This document shows, piece by piece, positions 32,741 through 42,825 of a stretch of DNA of 64,000 nucleotides. Source of the DNA: Prionace glauca (lineage: Eukaryota > Chordata > Chondrichthyes > Carcharhiniformes > Carcharhinidae). Position 1 is the first letter of the stretch. Every line of letters starts with the position of its first letter. The notes beneath the pieces were generated by a model that saw nothing but the letters and a program-made list of their open reading frames with translations, had not been told where the DNA came from and ran no database searches. The stretch covers positions 99,802,932 to 99,866,931 of the forward strand of contig CM075729.1 in the NCBI GenBank assembly GCA_037974335.1, read 5' to 3'. The translations under genes and the position numbers were made by a program.

Positions 32741-33015
32741 TAAGAAGTCTCACAACACCAGATTAAAATCCAACAAGTTTGTTTTGATATCACAAGCATT
32801 CAGTGCTTCACCTAATGAAGGAGCAACCATTATTCTATAAATTGAGTTGGTATCTTTATACGTCCTGTTTGTGAACAGAACTCCCACTCACCTGATGAAG
32901 GAGCGGTGGTCTGAAAGCTCGTGATACCAAATACACCTGTTGGACTTTAACCTGGTGTTGTGAGACTTCTTACTGTGCCCACTCCAGTCCAATGCCGGCA
33001 TTTCCACATCATTCA
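32741..33015 (+). mobile_element. Penelope-like 3' ends, fold-back pair
   Basis: 32741-32818 carries the antisense 3' end (AAGAAGTCTCACAACACCAG, AAATCCAACAAGTTTG). From about 32830 the sense 3' end follows: CTGTTTGTGAACAGAACTCC, CTGATGA at 32892-32898, GGAGC then GGTCT, GAAA at 33113 minus 200 (32913-32916), GTTGGACTTTAACCTGGTGT and CACTCCAGTCCAATGCCGGC. The two arms are complementary over part of their length. Confidence 0.65.
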
Positions 33016-33029
33016 ATGCCGACATCTCC

Positions 33030-33340
33030 ATACTTTCACTGCTTGCTGAAGTCCAGGTCTGAGGCGTTCAAATCAGTTGATGCTGATTTATACAAGAAAG
33101 ACAGATATGATCTAAGGAGATCCATTAAAGATGCCAAAAGATAATACTGGACCAAGCTAGAGTCCCAGACTAGCCAAACCAACACCCGCTGACTATGCTG
33201 AGGTCTGCAAGATATAACAGGCTACAAGATGAAGGCATATAAATCGCTGGCTCCAACGCACCCGCAACCCCCCCCCCCACCCCGATGAGCTCAATGTATT
33301 TTACGCTCATTTTGAGCAAGAGGTCAGTGAGGGCATGCCC
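33030..33340 (+). mobile_element. LINE (L2/Rex-like) RT N-terminal fragment
   Basis: Reads FKSVDADLYKKDRYDLRRSI-KDAKR, LESQTSQTNTR and (after shifts) DELNVFYAHFEQEVSEGMP, the segment before the RT fingers in vertebrate LINEs. Interrupted by CR1 at 33341; continues at 33971. Confidence 0.65.
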
Positions 33341-33970
33341 GACACATAAGAACATAAGAAATAGGAGCAGGAGTTGGCCATCTAGCCCTACGAGCCTGCC
33401 CCGCCATTCAATAAGATCATGGCTGATCTGTCGTGGCTCAGTTCCACATTCCCGTCCTCTCCCCATAACCCTTAATCCCTTCTCTTATCAAAAACCCATC
33501 AACCCGCATCTTAAAAATATTTAGTGAGGCAGCCTCCACCACTTCAACGGGCAGAGAATTCCAGAGATTCACCACCCTTTGAGTGAAGAAGTTCCTCCTC
33601 AACTCTGTTCTAAACCGCCCCCCCCCTTTATCTCGAGGCTGTGCCCCCTAGTCCTACTGTCTTTTCTGAGTGGAAAGAGTCTCACCACCTCTATCCTATC
33701 CATCCCATTCATCATCTTATACGTCTCAATGAGATCTCCCCTCATTCTTCTAAACTCTAACGAGTACAAGCCTAGTTTATTCAGCCTCTCCTCATAGCTC
33801 AACCCCTTCAACTCCGGTATCAGCCTAGTAAACCTCCTCTGCACTCCCTCCAAGGCCAAAATATCCTTGCGCAGGTGCGGCGCCCAAAACTGCACACAGT
33901 ACTCCAGCTGCGGCCTCACCAATACCCTATACAGCTGCAGCAAGACCTCCCTACTTTTATATTCAATCCC
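33341..33970 (-). mobile_element. CR1 LINE subfamily B 3' end, antisense
   Basis: Tail complement ACATAAGAACATAAGAAATA, then minus-strand LLQLYRVLVRPQLEYC, FWAPHLRKDILALEG, GLSYEERLNKLGLYSLEF. Truncated at GGGATTGAATATAAAA. Very similar to 19361-20015. Splits the LINE on both sides. Confidence 0.93.
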
Positions 33971-34200
33971 CTGGAAGAACCTGTATCTGGGGTCACCATT
34001 GCAGATGTCAGAGCATCTTTCTTGAAGGTCAACCCACAGAAAGCAACTTGCCCAGACGGGGTACCTGGATGTGCACTCAGATCCTGCATGGATCACCTGG
34101 CTGGGGTATTCACAGACATCTTCAACCTCTCTTTACAACAGTCTGACATCCCTATCTGCTTTAAGAAGACGACCATCATCCCAGTGCCTAAGAAACATTA
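33971..34200 (+). mobile_element. LINE (L2/Rex-like) RT finger fragment
   Basis: Encodes SGVTIADVRASFLKVNPQKA, CPDGVPGCALRSCMDHLAGV, FTDIFNLSLQQSDIP and FKKTTIIPVPKK in one open frame. This is the KVNPRKATGPDGVPG region of vertebrate LINE RTs, and it follows on from 33030-33340. Confidence 0.8.
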
Positions 34201-34289
34201 TTGATTAATAAACTCTGATTACTGGTGACCTTCGCCCGTGCCCTCTCGTGAACTACAACTTTCTTATTTTGTGCAGTAAACTGCTTCTT

Positions 34290-35460
34290 CTCGGTGCTAC
34301 CCCAGGATGCATATTGGAGGTGGAGGTGTCCAGCTGTGATGTATGCCCCATTGCCTGTGATGCCCTGGCTGATGTCCTCTGGGTAGCCAGGACCTGGAGT
34401 GCGAATGGCACTGTTTCGCCCTGTTCATCTCGCTGGCCCTGAGATGCCCCGGTGTGAGGAAGGGTCTCTGGACATCTGGGATCTCCTGGGTGGCAGACCC
34501 CGGCATGGGCTCAAGCCCTTCCTCCTCCCTTGGGGTGCCCAGAGGCCCCGGGACACTCCATGGGATGCCAGGTTAGCTGGACTGAGCTCCAGAAGCTCCA
34601 GCATGACCGGGCTCTGCCAGTCCTGGAGGCGCAGATGCGTCTGCTCCATGCTCTGTGAGCCCTCAGCCCTGGCCCTCTTGAGACCGGGCCAAGCTCTGGG
34701 GCCCCTCCGTTACAGCGTTCTGTGAGGGAGCCAGGCTCTGGAGCCCCTCTGCTAAGTTGTCGAGGCTCTCAGCCATGGCCTGCTGTGTCTCCAGAGTGCC
34801 AGCAAGAGACCCAACCATAGCCAGCGGTGTGTCCCACATGCCCCCGACGCCCATGACCATGGAACGCTGTGCCTCCTGGATGCCAGAAACACACTAGCCC
34901 TGGCCCGTTGTGTCTCCAGGATGGCCTGGATCCTCTCACCCACGAGGACAGACCCCTGAGCCAGACTTTCCACTGTGGTCGCCACTCTTGCAGTGTTGGC
35001 TTGGTTTGCACGCTGTCCCGGCACCACCTCCTGCAACAGCACTCTGTTGGACTCCCCTAAATAGTCTTGCTGTCGCAGCATGTTTGCTGACAGCTCTTCC
35101 ACAGCTTCCCGGGTTTGATTATGCATCTCCACAGCCTTGGGAGGAACAAACCCAGAGGCCCACAGCTGGCTCCGGGACAGCTGAATCCTGACCTCCAGCA
35201 GACCTCTGTGTGCCTGAGCCCCGGATGTGGATCAGTGTCTGTGATGTGCTCACCAGATCATGATCCAGAAGTCTCAACACTAAAGGTACGCACCGTGGTG
35301 ATCGTCTATGTGTTGGTGAGTTGTGTGGTACATGCCAGTGCCGCATCAGTGGTGCTGCTCTCAGAGGATTCTTCAGTGCCTCCCTCCGAGGTGTCATCCA
35401 GGGTGTTGTGGGCAGTTGCTCCAGAGCAGTGGGAGCGGCACCAATACCCAAAGGGCCGGC
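34290..35460 (-). pseudogene. Remnant of DNA-transposon Myb/SANT-like protein, antisense
   Basis: The minus strand encodes MEMHNQTREAVEELSANMLR and QQDYLGESNRVLLQEV (35132 downward), then TVESLAQGSVLVGERIQAIL. After shifts come units such as LAEGLQSLAPSQNAVTEG, with an acidic serine-rich SEGGTEESSESSTTD upstream. The repeated LQSLAxSQ units match those on the plus strand at 30650-31505. Typical of the coiled-coil half of Harbinger-associated Myb-like proteins, but this rests on remembered pattern. Broken by several shifts and no DNA-binding domain is visible. Confidence 0.4.
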
Positions 35461-35467
35461 TCCTCTG

Positions 35468-35808
35468 GGCGGCACAGTAGCACAGTGGTTAGCACTGCTG
35501 CTTCATAGCTCTAGGGACCTGGGTTCAATTCCCGGCTCGGGTCACTGTCTGTGTGGAGTTTGCACATTCTCCTTGTTGTCAGCGTGGGTTTCCTCCGGGT
35601 GCTCCGAATTCCTCCCACAGTCCAGAGATGTGTGGGTTAGGTTGATTGGCCATGCTAAATTGAGCATAGATTAGAGGGGATTAGCGGGTAAAATATGTAC
35701 AGATTGAGGGTAGGACCTGGGTGGGATTGTGGTCGGTGCAGACTCAACGGGCCAAATGGCCTCTTTCTGTACTGTAGAGTTCTATGATTTCTATGATTCA
35801 GAGCTGTA
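35468..35808 (+). mobile_element. HE1-type SINE
   Basis: Head GGCGGCACAGTAGCACAGTG, B box GGTTCAATTCCC, body TGTGTGGAGTTTGCACATTC and GGTTGATTGGCCATGCTAAA, tail TACTGTAGAGTTCTATGATT with repeated TTCTATGATT. Confidence 0.93.
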
Positions 35809-35856
35809 ATAAAGAAAACACATTAGGGGGCAGGGAGGTAAAACATTATCATACAA

Positions 35857-36018
35857 ATCATAGAAACCCTACAGTGCAGAAAGAGGACATTTGACCCATT
35901 GAGTCTGGACCGACTACAATCCCACCCAGGCCCTTTCCCCAAATCCCTACGTATTTATCCACTAATCCCCCTAACCTAGCATCTCAGGGGCAATTTTCGA
36001 GCATGGCCAATCAACCTC
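35857..36018 (-). mobile_element. HE1-type SINE fragment, antisense
   Basis: Starts with the tail complement ATCATAGAAACCCTACAGTG, continues GACTACAATCCCACCCAGGC and ends at GCATGGCCAATCAACCT. The head half is absent. Confidence 0.9.
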
Positions 36019-37778
36019 GGAGGAGGAGGGACGGGGATTTAAAATAGGAATTTCGGGAGCTAGGATGGAAACTGAGAGCCAGGACAAAGCATGTTGTCAT
36101 CTCTGGTTTGTTGCCGGTGCCACATGCTGGCAAGTTGAGGAACACGGAGAGAGTGCAGATAAACATGTGGCTGCAGGGATGGTGTCGGAGAGAGGGTTTC
36201 ATTTACATGGATAATTGGAGCACATTCTGGGGAAGGTGGGATCTGTACAAACAGGATGGTTTGCACCCATAAAACATTAGATAGGGGTCATGGGTGGAGA
36301 GATGGACTGGTGGTGTTGAGATGGCGGCCGTTGGGCCGAAGGGCCTGTTTCCCAGGCTGATTTTGTTCTTTGTTCACCCGAACCAGAGGGGTACCAATAT
36401 CCTGGGAGGGGAATTTGCTGTGGCTGTTCGGGGGAGTTTAAACTAACTTGTCAGGGGATGGGAAAACGAGTTGTAGTCCAGAAGCCAGTGTTGAGGGTAG
36501 TGAGGTACTAAGGAAGGTATCAAGGTTGCAGGAGTGTACAGGCAGACAGGGTGATGGGTTGAAGTGCATCTACTTCAATGCAAGGAGCATCAGGAATAAC
36601 GTAGGTGAACTTGGGGCGTGGATTGGTACTTGGGACTATGATGTTGTGGCCATTACGGAGACATGGATTGGGGATGATCTAGGTAATTGGATCAGGAATT
36701 GGCTAGCAGATAGGAGACAGAGGGTGGTGGTTGATGGTAAATATTCGTCATGGAGTTCGGTTATGAGTGGTGTGCCTCAGGGATCTGTTTTGGGGCCACT
36801 GCTGTTTGTAATTTTTATTAATGATCTGGATGAGGGTATAGTTGGGTGGATTAGTAAGTTTGCTGATGACACCAAAGTCGGAGGTGTGGTAGATTGTGAG
36901 GAAGGGTGTCATAGTTTGCAGGATGACTTAGAAAGGTTGCAGAGCTGGGCTGAGAGGTGGCGGATGGAGTTTAATGTGGAGAAGTGTGAGGTAATTCATT
37001 TCGGTAGGAATAACAGATGTGTTGAGTATAGGGCTAACGGGAGGACTTTGAATAGTGTGGAGGAGCAGAGGGATCTAGGTGTATGTGTACATAGATCCCT
37101 GAAAGTTGGGAATCAAGTAGATAAGGTTGTTAAGAAGGCATACGGAGTCTTGGCGTTTATTGGTCGGGGGATTGAATTTAGGAGTCGCAGCGTCATGATG
37201 CAACTGTACACATCTCTGGTGCGGCCGCACTTGGAGTTTTGTGTGCAGTTCTGGTCCCCACATTACAGGAAGGATGTAGAGGCTTTGGAGAGGGTGCAGA
37301 GGAGGTTTACCAGGATGTTGCCTGGTATGGAGGGGAGATCCTATGAGGAGAGATTGAGAGATTTGGGGTTGTTTTCGCTGGAAAGAAGGCGGCTAAGAGG
37401 GGATTTCATTGAAACATATAAGATGATTAGAGGTTTAGACAGGGTAGATAGTGATAGCCTTTTTCCTAGGATGGAGAAAGCTAGCACGAGGGGGCACGAT
37501 TTCAAATTAAGGGGGGGTAGTTATAGGACAGATGTCAGGGGTAGGTTCTTTACCCAGAGGGTGGTGAGGGACTGGAATGCCCTGCCAGCTGCAGTTGTAA
37601 ATGCACCTAGTTTGGGGGCGTTTAAGAGATCTGTGGATAGGTTTATGGATGAAAAGGGATTGGTTTAGGCTAGTGGGTCATTGTTTTGTAACTGGTCGGC
37701 GCAACATCGTGGGCCGAAGGGCCTGTTCTGCGCTGTAATGTTCTATGTTCTATGTTCTATGTTCTATGTTCTATGGTT
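36019..37778 (+). mobile_element. CR1 LINE subfamily C with ORF1 remnant and internal deletion
   Basis: 36040-36420 retains the end of ORF1: the plus strand shows REGFxYMDNWSTFWG and RWDLYKQDGLHP, the DxxH part of the CR1 esterase domain. A 3'-end fragment of another LINE (about 36272-36377, GGGCCGAAGGGCCTGTTTCC) is inserted there. ORF2 then begins. Its endonuclease start is joined directly to the second half of the RT by a deletion of more than 1 kb. The element ends with the subfamily C 3' end and five TTCTATG-type tail units (37739-37776). Confidence 0.9.
36448..37668 (+). CDS. Internally deleted CR1 ORF2, intact 406-aa open frame
   Basis: Residues 38-77 match the start of a CR1 AP-type endonuclease (LKCIYFNARSIRNN, DYDVVAITETWIG). 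At residue 78 the frame passes into the [22 protein letters not shown] (78-97), [14 protein letters not shown] (107-120), FADD (138-141), then the CR1 C-terminus (LVRPHLEFCVQFW, FFTQRVVRDWNALP). The central endonuclease, RT fingers and the DFSKAFD block with the first catalytic aspartate are missing, so the product could not reverse transcribe. The in-frame join leaves one uninterrupted frame to the natural stop, so the deletion or the insertion is recent. Possibly a non-autonomous derivative; not a host gene. Confidence 0.7.
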   Translation: MSGDGKTSCSPEASVEGSEVLRKVSRLQECTGRQGDGLKCIYFNARSIRNNVGELGAWIGTWDYDVVAITETWIGDDLGNWIRNWLADRRQRVVVDGKYSSWSSVMSGVPQGSVLGPLLFVIFINDLDEGIVGWISKFADDTKVGGVVDCEEGCHSLQDDLERLQSWAERWRMEFNVEKCEVIHFGRNNRCVEYRANGRTLNSVEEQRDLGVCVHRSLKVGNQVDKVVKKAYGVLAFIGRGIEFRSRSVMMQLYTSLVRPHLEFCVQFWSPHYRKDVEALERVQRRFTRMLPGMEGRSYEERLRDLGLFSLERRRLRGDFIETYKMIRGLDRVDSDSLFPRMEKASTRGHDFKLRGGSYRTDVRGRFFTQRVVRDWNALPAAVVNAPSLGAFKRSVDRFMDEKGLV

Positions 37779-39800
37779 AGAACAGTTACAGGAGTGGTTG
37801 TTGGCAGTTCCGGGGTACAGATATTTTAATAAGAGTAGGGAAGGTGGTGAAAGAGGTGGAGGAGTAACATTGTTAATCAAGGATAGTTTAACGGTTGCTG
37901 AAAGGCATTTGGAGGGCGATCTGCCTACTGAGGTAATATGGGCTGAAGTTAGAAATAGGAAAGGATCGGTCACGTTGTTAGGAGTTTTCCATACGTCCCC
38001 AAATAGTAATAGAGATGTGGAGGAGGAAATGGCAAAGCAGATTATGGATAGGTGTGGAGGATACAGGGTAGTTATCATGGGTGACTTTTAACTTTTCAAA
38101 TATTGATTGGAACCTTTATAGGTCGAATAGTTCAGATAGGACACTTTTTGTACAGTGTGTGCAGGAGGGTTTCCTGACACACAAGAGGTGTGTCAGGAAA
38201 CACACAAGCCGACAAGCCGACAAGAGGTGGGGCTACATTGGACTTGGAACTGGGTAATGAATTGGGAAACACTGGGAAGTGTTTGTGGGAAAGCACTTTG
38301 GAGATAGTGAACACAATTCGATGTCTTTCGTTATTGCAAAGGACATGGATAAGGTCACACGGCAGGGCAAGGTTTATAATTGGGGCAGGGTAATTATGAT
38401 GCGATTAGGGAAGAATTAGGGAGCATAAGATGGGAATTCAAACTGTCAGGTATGGGCACAAATTAAAAGTGGAGCTTGTTCAAGGAACAAATACTGCGTG
38501 TGCTTGATGGGATGTCCATGTCAGAGAGGATATGGCTGAGTGAGGGAACCATGGTTTACAAAAGAGGTTGAATGTCTTGCCAAAAGGAAAAAGGAAGCAT
38601 ATGTAAGGATGAGAAAACAAGGTTCAGTTGGGACGCTTGAGGGTTACAAGGTAGCAAGGAATGAGTTTTAAAAAGGGCTTAAGAGAGCGAGGAGGGGGCA
38701 TGAGAAGTCCTTGGTGGGTTGGATCAAGGAAAACCCCAAGGCTTTTTACTTTTATGTGAGAAATAAAAGAATGACCAGGGTGAGGTAAGGCCAGTCAAGG
38801 ATAGTAGTGGGAACTTGTGCATAGAGTCAGAAGAAGTAGGTGAGGAATTGAATGAATACTTTTCTTCAGTGTTCACTAAGGAGAGGGGCCATGTTTTTGA
38901 GGATGAGAGTGTGATACAGGCTGATAGGATGGAGGAGGTAGATGTTCTGAGGGAAGACATATTAGCAATTTTGAAAAACCTGAGGGTCAATAAGTCCTCT
39001 GGGCCAGATGGGATAAATTCTAGGATACTTTGGGAGGCAAGGGATGAGATTGTGGAGCCTTTAGCTTTGATCTTTGGGTCCAAACTGTCCTCGGGGATTG
39101 TGTCAGAGGATTAGAGAGTGACGAATGTTGTTCCTCTCTGCAAGAAAGGTAATAGGAATGACCCTGGTAATTATAGGCCAGTTAGTCTTACTTTGGTGGT
39201 CGGTAAGTTAATGGAAAAGGCCCTGAGGGATAGGATTTATGACCATTTGGAAAGATGCAAATTAATCTGGGATAGTCACGGTAGCACAGTGGTAGGGCGG
39301 CACGGTAGCACAGTGGTTAGCACTGCTGCTTCACAGCTCCAGGGTCCTGGGTTGGATTCCCGGCTCGGGTCACTGCCTATGGTGGAGTTTGCACATTCTC
39401 CTCGTGTCTGCGTGGGTTTTCTCCGGGTGCTCCGGTTTCCTCCCACAGTCCAAAGATGTGCGGGTTAGGTTCATTGGCTATGCTAAAATTGCCCCTTAGT
39501 GTCCTGGGATGTGTAGGTTAGAGGGATTAGCAGGGAAAATGTGTAGAGATATGGGGATAGGGTCTGGGTGGGATTGTGTTCGGTGCAGACTCGATGGGCC
39601 GAAGGGCCTGTTTCTGCACTGTAGGGTTCTAGTCAGCACGGATTTGTGAGGGGTAAGTCTTGCCTCACAAATTTGATTGAATTCTTTGAGGAGGTAACTA
39701 AGTATGTAAATGAAGGTAGGGCAGCTGATGTCGTATACATGGATTTTAATAAGGCGTTTGATAAGGTTCCTCATGGTAGGCTCATGAAGAAAGTAAGGAG
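37779..39800 (+). mobile_element. CR1 LINE with endonuclease and RT, pseudogenised, 3' end missing
   Basis: Endonuclease part (37779-38091): AVPGYRYFN, GGGVTLLIKDSL, EVIWAEVRNRK, LLGVFHTSPNS, VVIMGDF. After many stops, the linker and RT fingers: VGEELNEYFSSVFTKE (38815 onwards), LRVNKSSGPDGINSRIL, VTNVVPLCKKGNRND, NYRPVSLTLVVGKLMEK. It then reads CGCACGGATTTGTG-like target sequence and YMDFNKAFDKVPHGRLM. An HE1 SINE is inserted at 39279-39629 and an antisense CR1 replaces the 3' half at 39801. It abuts the tail of the preceding CR1 head to tail. Confidence 0.88.
39279..39629 (+). mobile_element. HE1-type SINE with duplicated head, inside CR1
   Basis: Full-length young copy. Its first segment (CGGTAGCACAGTGGTA) is repeated 24 bp later as CACGGTAGCACAGTGGTTAG, a partial head duplication. 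Body TGCGGGTTAGGTTCATTGGC, tail CACTGTAGGGTTC. Flanked by TAGTCA at 39273-39278 and 39630-39635, and the CR1 reading frame is restored across the SINE. Confidence 0.95.
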
Positions 39801-40912
39801 ATAGAACATAGAACATTACAGCGCAGAACAGGCCCTTCGGCCCACGATGTTGCACCGAACAGTTACAAAACAATGACCCACTAGCCTAAACCAATCCCTT
39901 TTCGTCCATAAACCTATCCACAGATTTCTTAAACGCCCCCAAACTAGGTGCATTTACAACTGCAGCTGGCAGGGCATTCCAGTCCCTCACCACCCTCTGG
40001 GTAAAGAACCTACCCCTGACATCAGTCCTATAACTACCCCCCCTTAATTTAAAGTCGTGCCCCCTCGTGCTAGCTTTCTCCATCCTAGGAAAAAGGCTAT
40101 CACTATCTACCCTGTCTAAACCTCTAATCATCTTATATGTTTCAATAAGATCCCCTCTTAGCCGCCTTCTTTCCAGCGAAAACAACCCCAAATCTCTCAG
40201 TCTCTCCTCATAGAATCTCCCCTCCATACCAGGCAACATCCTGGTAAACCTCCTCTGCACCCTCTCCAAAGCCTCTACATCCTTCCTGTAATGTGGGGAC
40301 AAGAACTGCACACAAAACTCCAAGTGTGGCCGCACCAGAGTTGTGTACAGTTGCATCATGACGCTGCGACACCTAAATTCAATCCCCCTACCAATAAACG
40401 CCAAGACTCCGTATGCCTTCTTAACAACCTTATCTACTTGATTCCCAACTTTCAGGGATCTATGTACACATACACCTAGATCCCTCTGCTCCTCCACACT
40501 ATTCAAAGTCCTCCCGTTAGCCCTATACTCAACACATCTGTTATTCCTACCGAAATGAATTACCTCACATTTCTCCACATTAAACTCCATCCGCCACCTC
40601 ACAGCCCAGCTCTGCAACCTTTCTAAGTCATCCTGCAAACTATGACACCCTTCCTCACAATCTACCACACCTCCGACTTTGGTGTCATCAGCAAACTTAC
40701 TAATTCACCCAACTAGACCCTCATCCAGATCATTAATAAAAATTACAAACAGCAGTGGCCCCAAAACAGATCCCTGAGGCACACCACTCGTAACCAAACT
40801 CCATGACGAATATTTACCATCAAGCACCACCCTCTGTCTCCTATCTGCTAGCCAATTCCTGATCCAATTACTTAGATTACCCTCAATCCCATACATCTGC
40901 TTTAGGTACTGT
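39801..40912 (-). mobile_element. CR1 LINE subfamily C 3' end, antisense
   Basis: Begins with the tail complement ATAGAACATAGAACATTACA. Minus strand from 40896: [32 protein letters not shown], then SKFADDTK with a frame break near 40705, and a 260-aa open C-terminal part (40668-39886) with LQSWAVRWRMEFNVEKC, LVRPHLEFCVQFLSPHYRKD and FFTQRVVRDWNALP. 5'-truncated just upstream of the RT block. Confidence 0.93.
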
Positions 40913-42825
40913 TGGGGGAGATGGGCTCTTAGGGGATATCAGCAGCAGCTGCCAAAGCAGTGGTCCCATGGCCGGCTCTGTTGTTAAGCAGGGAGGAACA
41001 AAGAGGACTAGGACAATAGTTATAGGGGACTCTATAGTTAGGGGTGAAGACAGGCATATCTTTGGATGTGAAAGAGACTCCAGGATGGTATGTTGCCTCC
41101 CTGGTGCCAGGATCCAGGATGTCTCTGAACGGACAGAAAGCATTCTGAAGGGAGAGGGTGAAGAGCCAGAGGTTGTGGTACATATTGGTACTAACGACAT
41201 AGACAGGAAGAGTGATGAGGTCCTGCAGCAGCAGTTTAGGGAGTTAAGTAGAAAGTTAAAAAGCGGGTTAAATTCTCAGGATTATTCCCTGTGCTACGTG
41301 CTCGTGAGGCTAGGAATAGGAAGATAGAGCAGCTCAACATGTGACTAAACAGTTGGTGTAGGAGAGAGGGTTTCAGATATCTGGATCATTGGGAACTCTT
41401 GTGGGGCAGGTGGGGCTTATACAAAAAGGACGGGTTGCATTTAAATTGGAAGGACATAAATATTCAGGCCGGGAGGTTTGCTAGTGTCACGTGGGAGGAT
41501 TTAAACTCGTTTGGCAGGGGGTGGGAACCAAAGCAAAGGTGAATTGACTGAAGGGGAACCAGAGAGTAGGGCCAGTAAGACTCAGAGGAAGAGCAGGCAG
41601 GGTGGGGTCGCTAATCAAAGAGGGTCTGATGGACTGAAGTACATTTGTTTTAATACAAAAAGTGTAACAGGTGAGGCAGATGGACTGAGAGATCGGATTA
41701 ATACTTGGAACTATGATGTGGGATAGAAGGAAATTTGGCTGACTGGATAAGTAACTGGCTGTCTCATAGAAGACAGAGGGTGGCAGTGGAGGGAAAATTT
41801 TCAAATTGAAGGCCAGTTACCAGCGGTGTAGCTCGGGGATCAGTGCTGGGTCCTCTGCTTTTTGTGATTTTTATCAATGACTTGGAAGAGGGGGCTGAAG
41901 TGCTGGTTAGTAAGTTTACTGATGACACCAAGACTGGTGGAGTAGTGGATGAGGTGGAGGGCTCTTGTAGGCTGCAAAGAGACATTGATAGGATGCAGAG
42001 CTGGGCTGAAAAGTGGCAGATGGAGTTTAACCCTGATAAGTGCAAGGTGATTCATTTTGGTCGGACAAACTTGAATCGGGTTACAGGGTCAATGGCAGGG
42101 TTCTGAGGAATGTGGAGGAACAGAGAGATCTTGGGGTTCACATCCACAGATCTCTGAAGGTTGTCATTCAAGTGGATAGAGCTGTGAAGAAGGCTTATAG
42201 CGTGTTAGCATTTATTAACAAGGTTTTGGAGTTTAAGAGCCGTGGGGTTATGCTGCAACTGTACAGGACCTAGGTGAGACCAATATTGGAATATTGTGTG
42301 CAATTCTGGTCACCTCACTATCAGAAGGATGTGGAAGCATTGGAGAGAGTGCAGAGGAGATTTACCAGGGTGCTGCCTGGTTTGGAGGGAAGGTCTTATG
42401 AGGGAAGTTTGAGGGAACTGGGGCTTGTCTCTTTAGAGCGAAGGAGGATGAAAGGCGGCTTAAGAGAATTTTAGAAGATGATGAGGGGGATTGATAGTCT
42501 CTGAACGTCCACTCTATTTCCATGGGTGGATGTAACTGTTACTAGGAGACGTAACTATAAGGTTCATGGTGGGAGATATAGGAGGGATGTCCGAGATAGG
42601 TTCTTTACTCAGAGAGTGGTTGGGGTGCGGAATGCACTGCTTGTTGTGATAGTGGAGTTGGACATCGCAGTTTCAATCGGTTATTGGATAGCCACATGGA
42701 GCACACCAGATAGGGAGTGCATTTTCACACCAGATCTTGGGTTCGGACATAGATCGGCACAACATCAAGGGCCGAAGGGACTGTATTGTGCTTACTGTTC
42801 TACATTTTATGTACTGTGTTCAAAC
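40913..42825 (+). mobile_element. CR1 LINE subfamily D with ORF1 esterase and internal deletion
   Basis: ORF1 part (40968-41330): VIGDSIVRGEDRH has the GDS motif and VVVHIGTNDIDRK the GxND motif of the CR1 esterase (SGNH-type) domain; LYKKDGLHLNW near 41420-41455 is the DxxH block. ORF2 starts near 41630 (LKYICFNTKSV, NTWNYDVG) and is cut by a deletion that joins it to NLADWISNWLSHRRQRV at about 41730. It continues with [40 protein letters not shown] and the C-terminus, with several shifts. 3' end GGGCCGAAGGGACTGTATTG. Confidence 0.88.
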
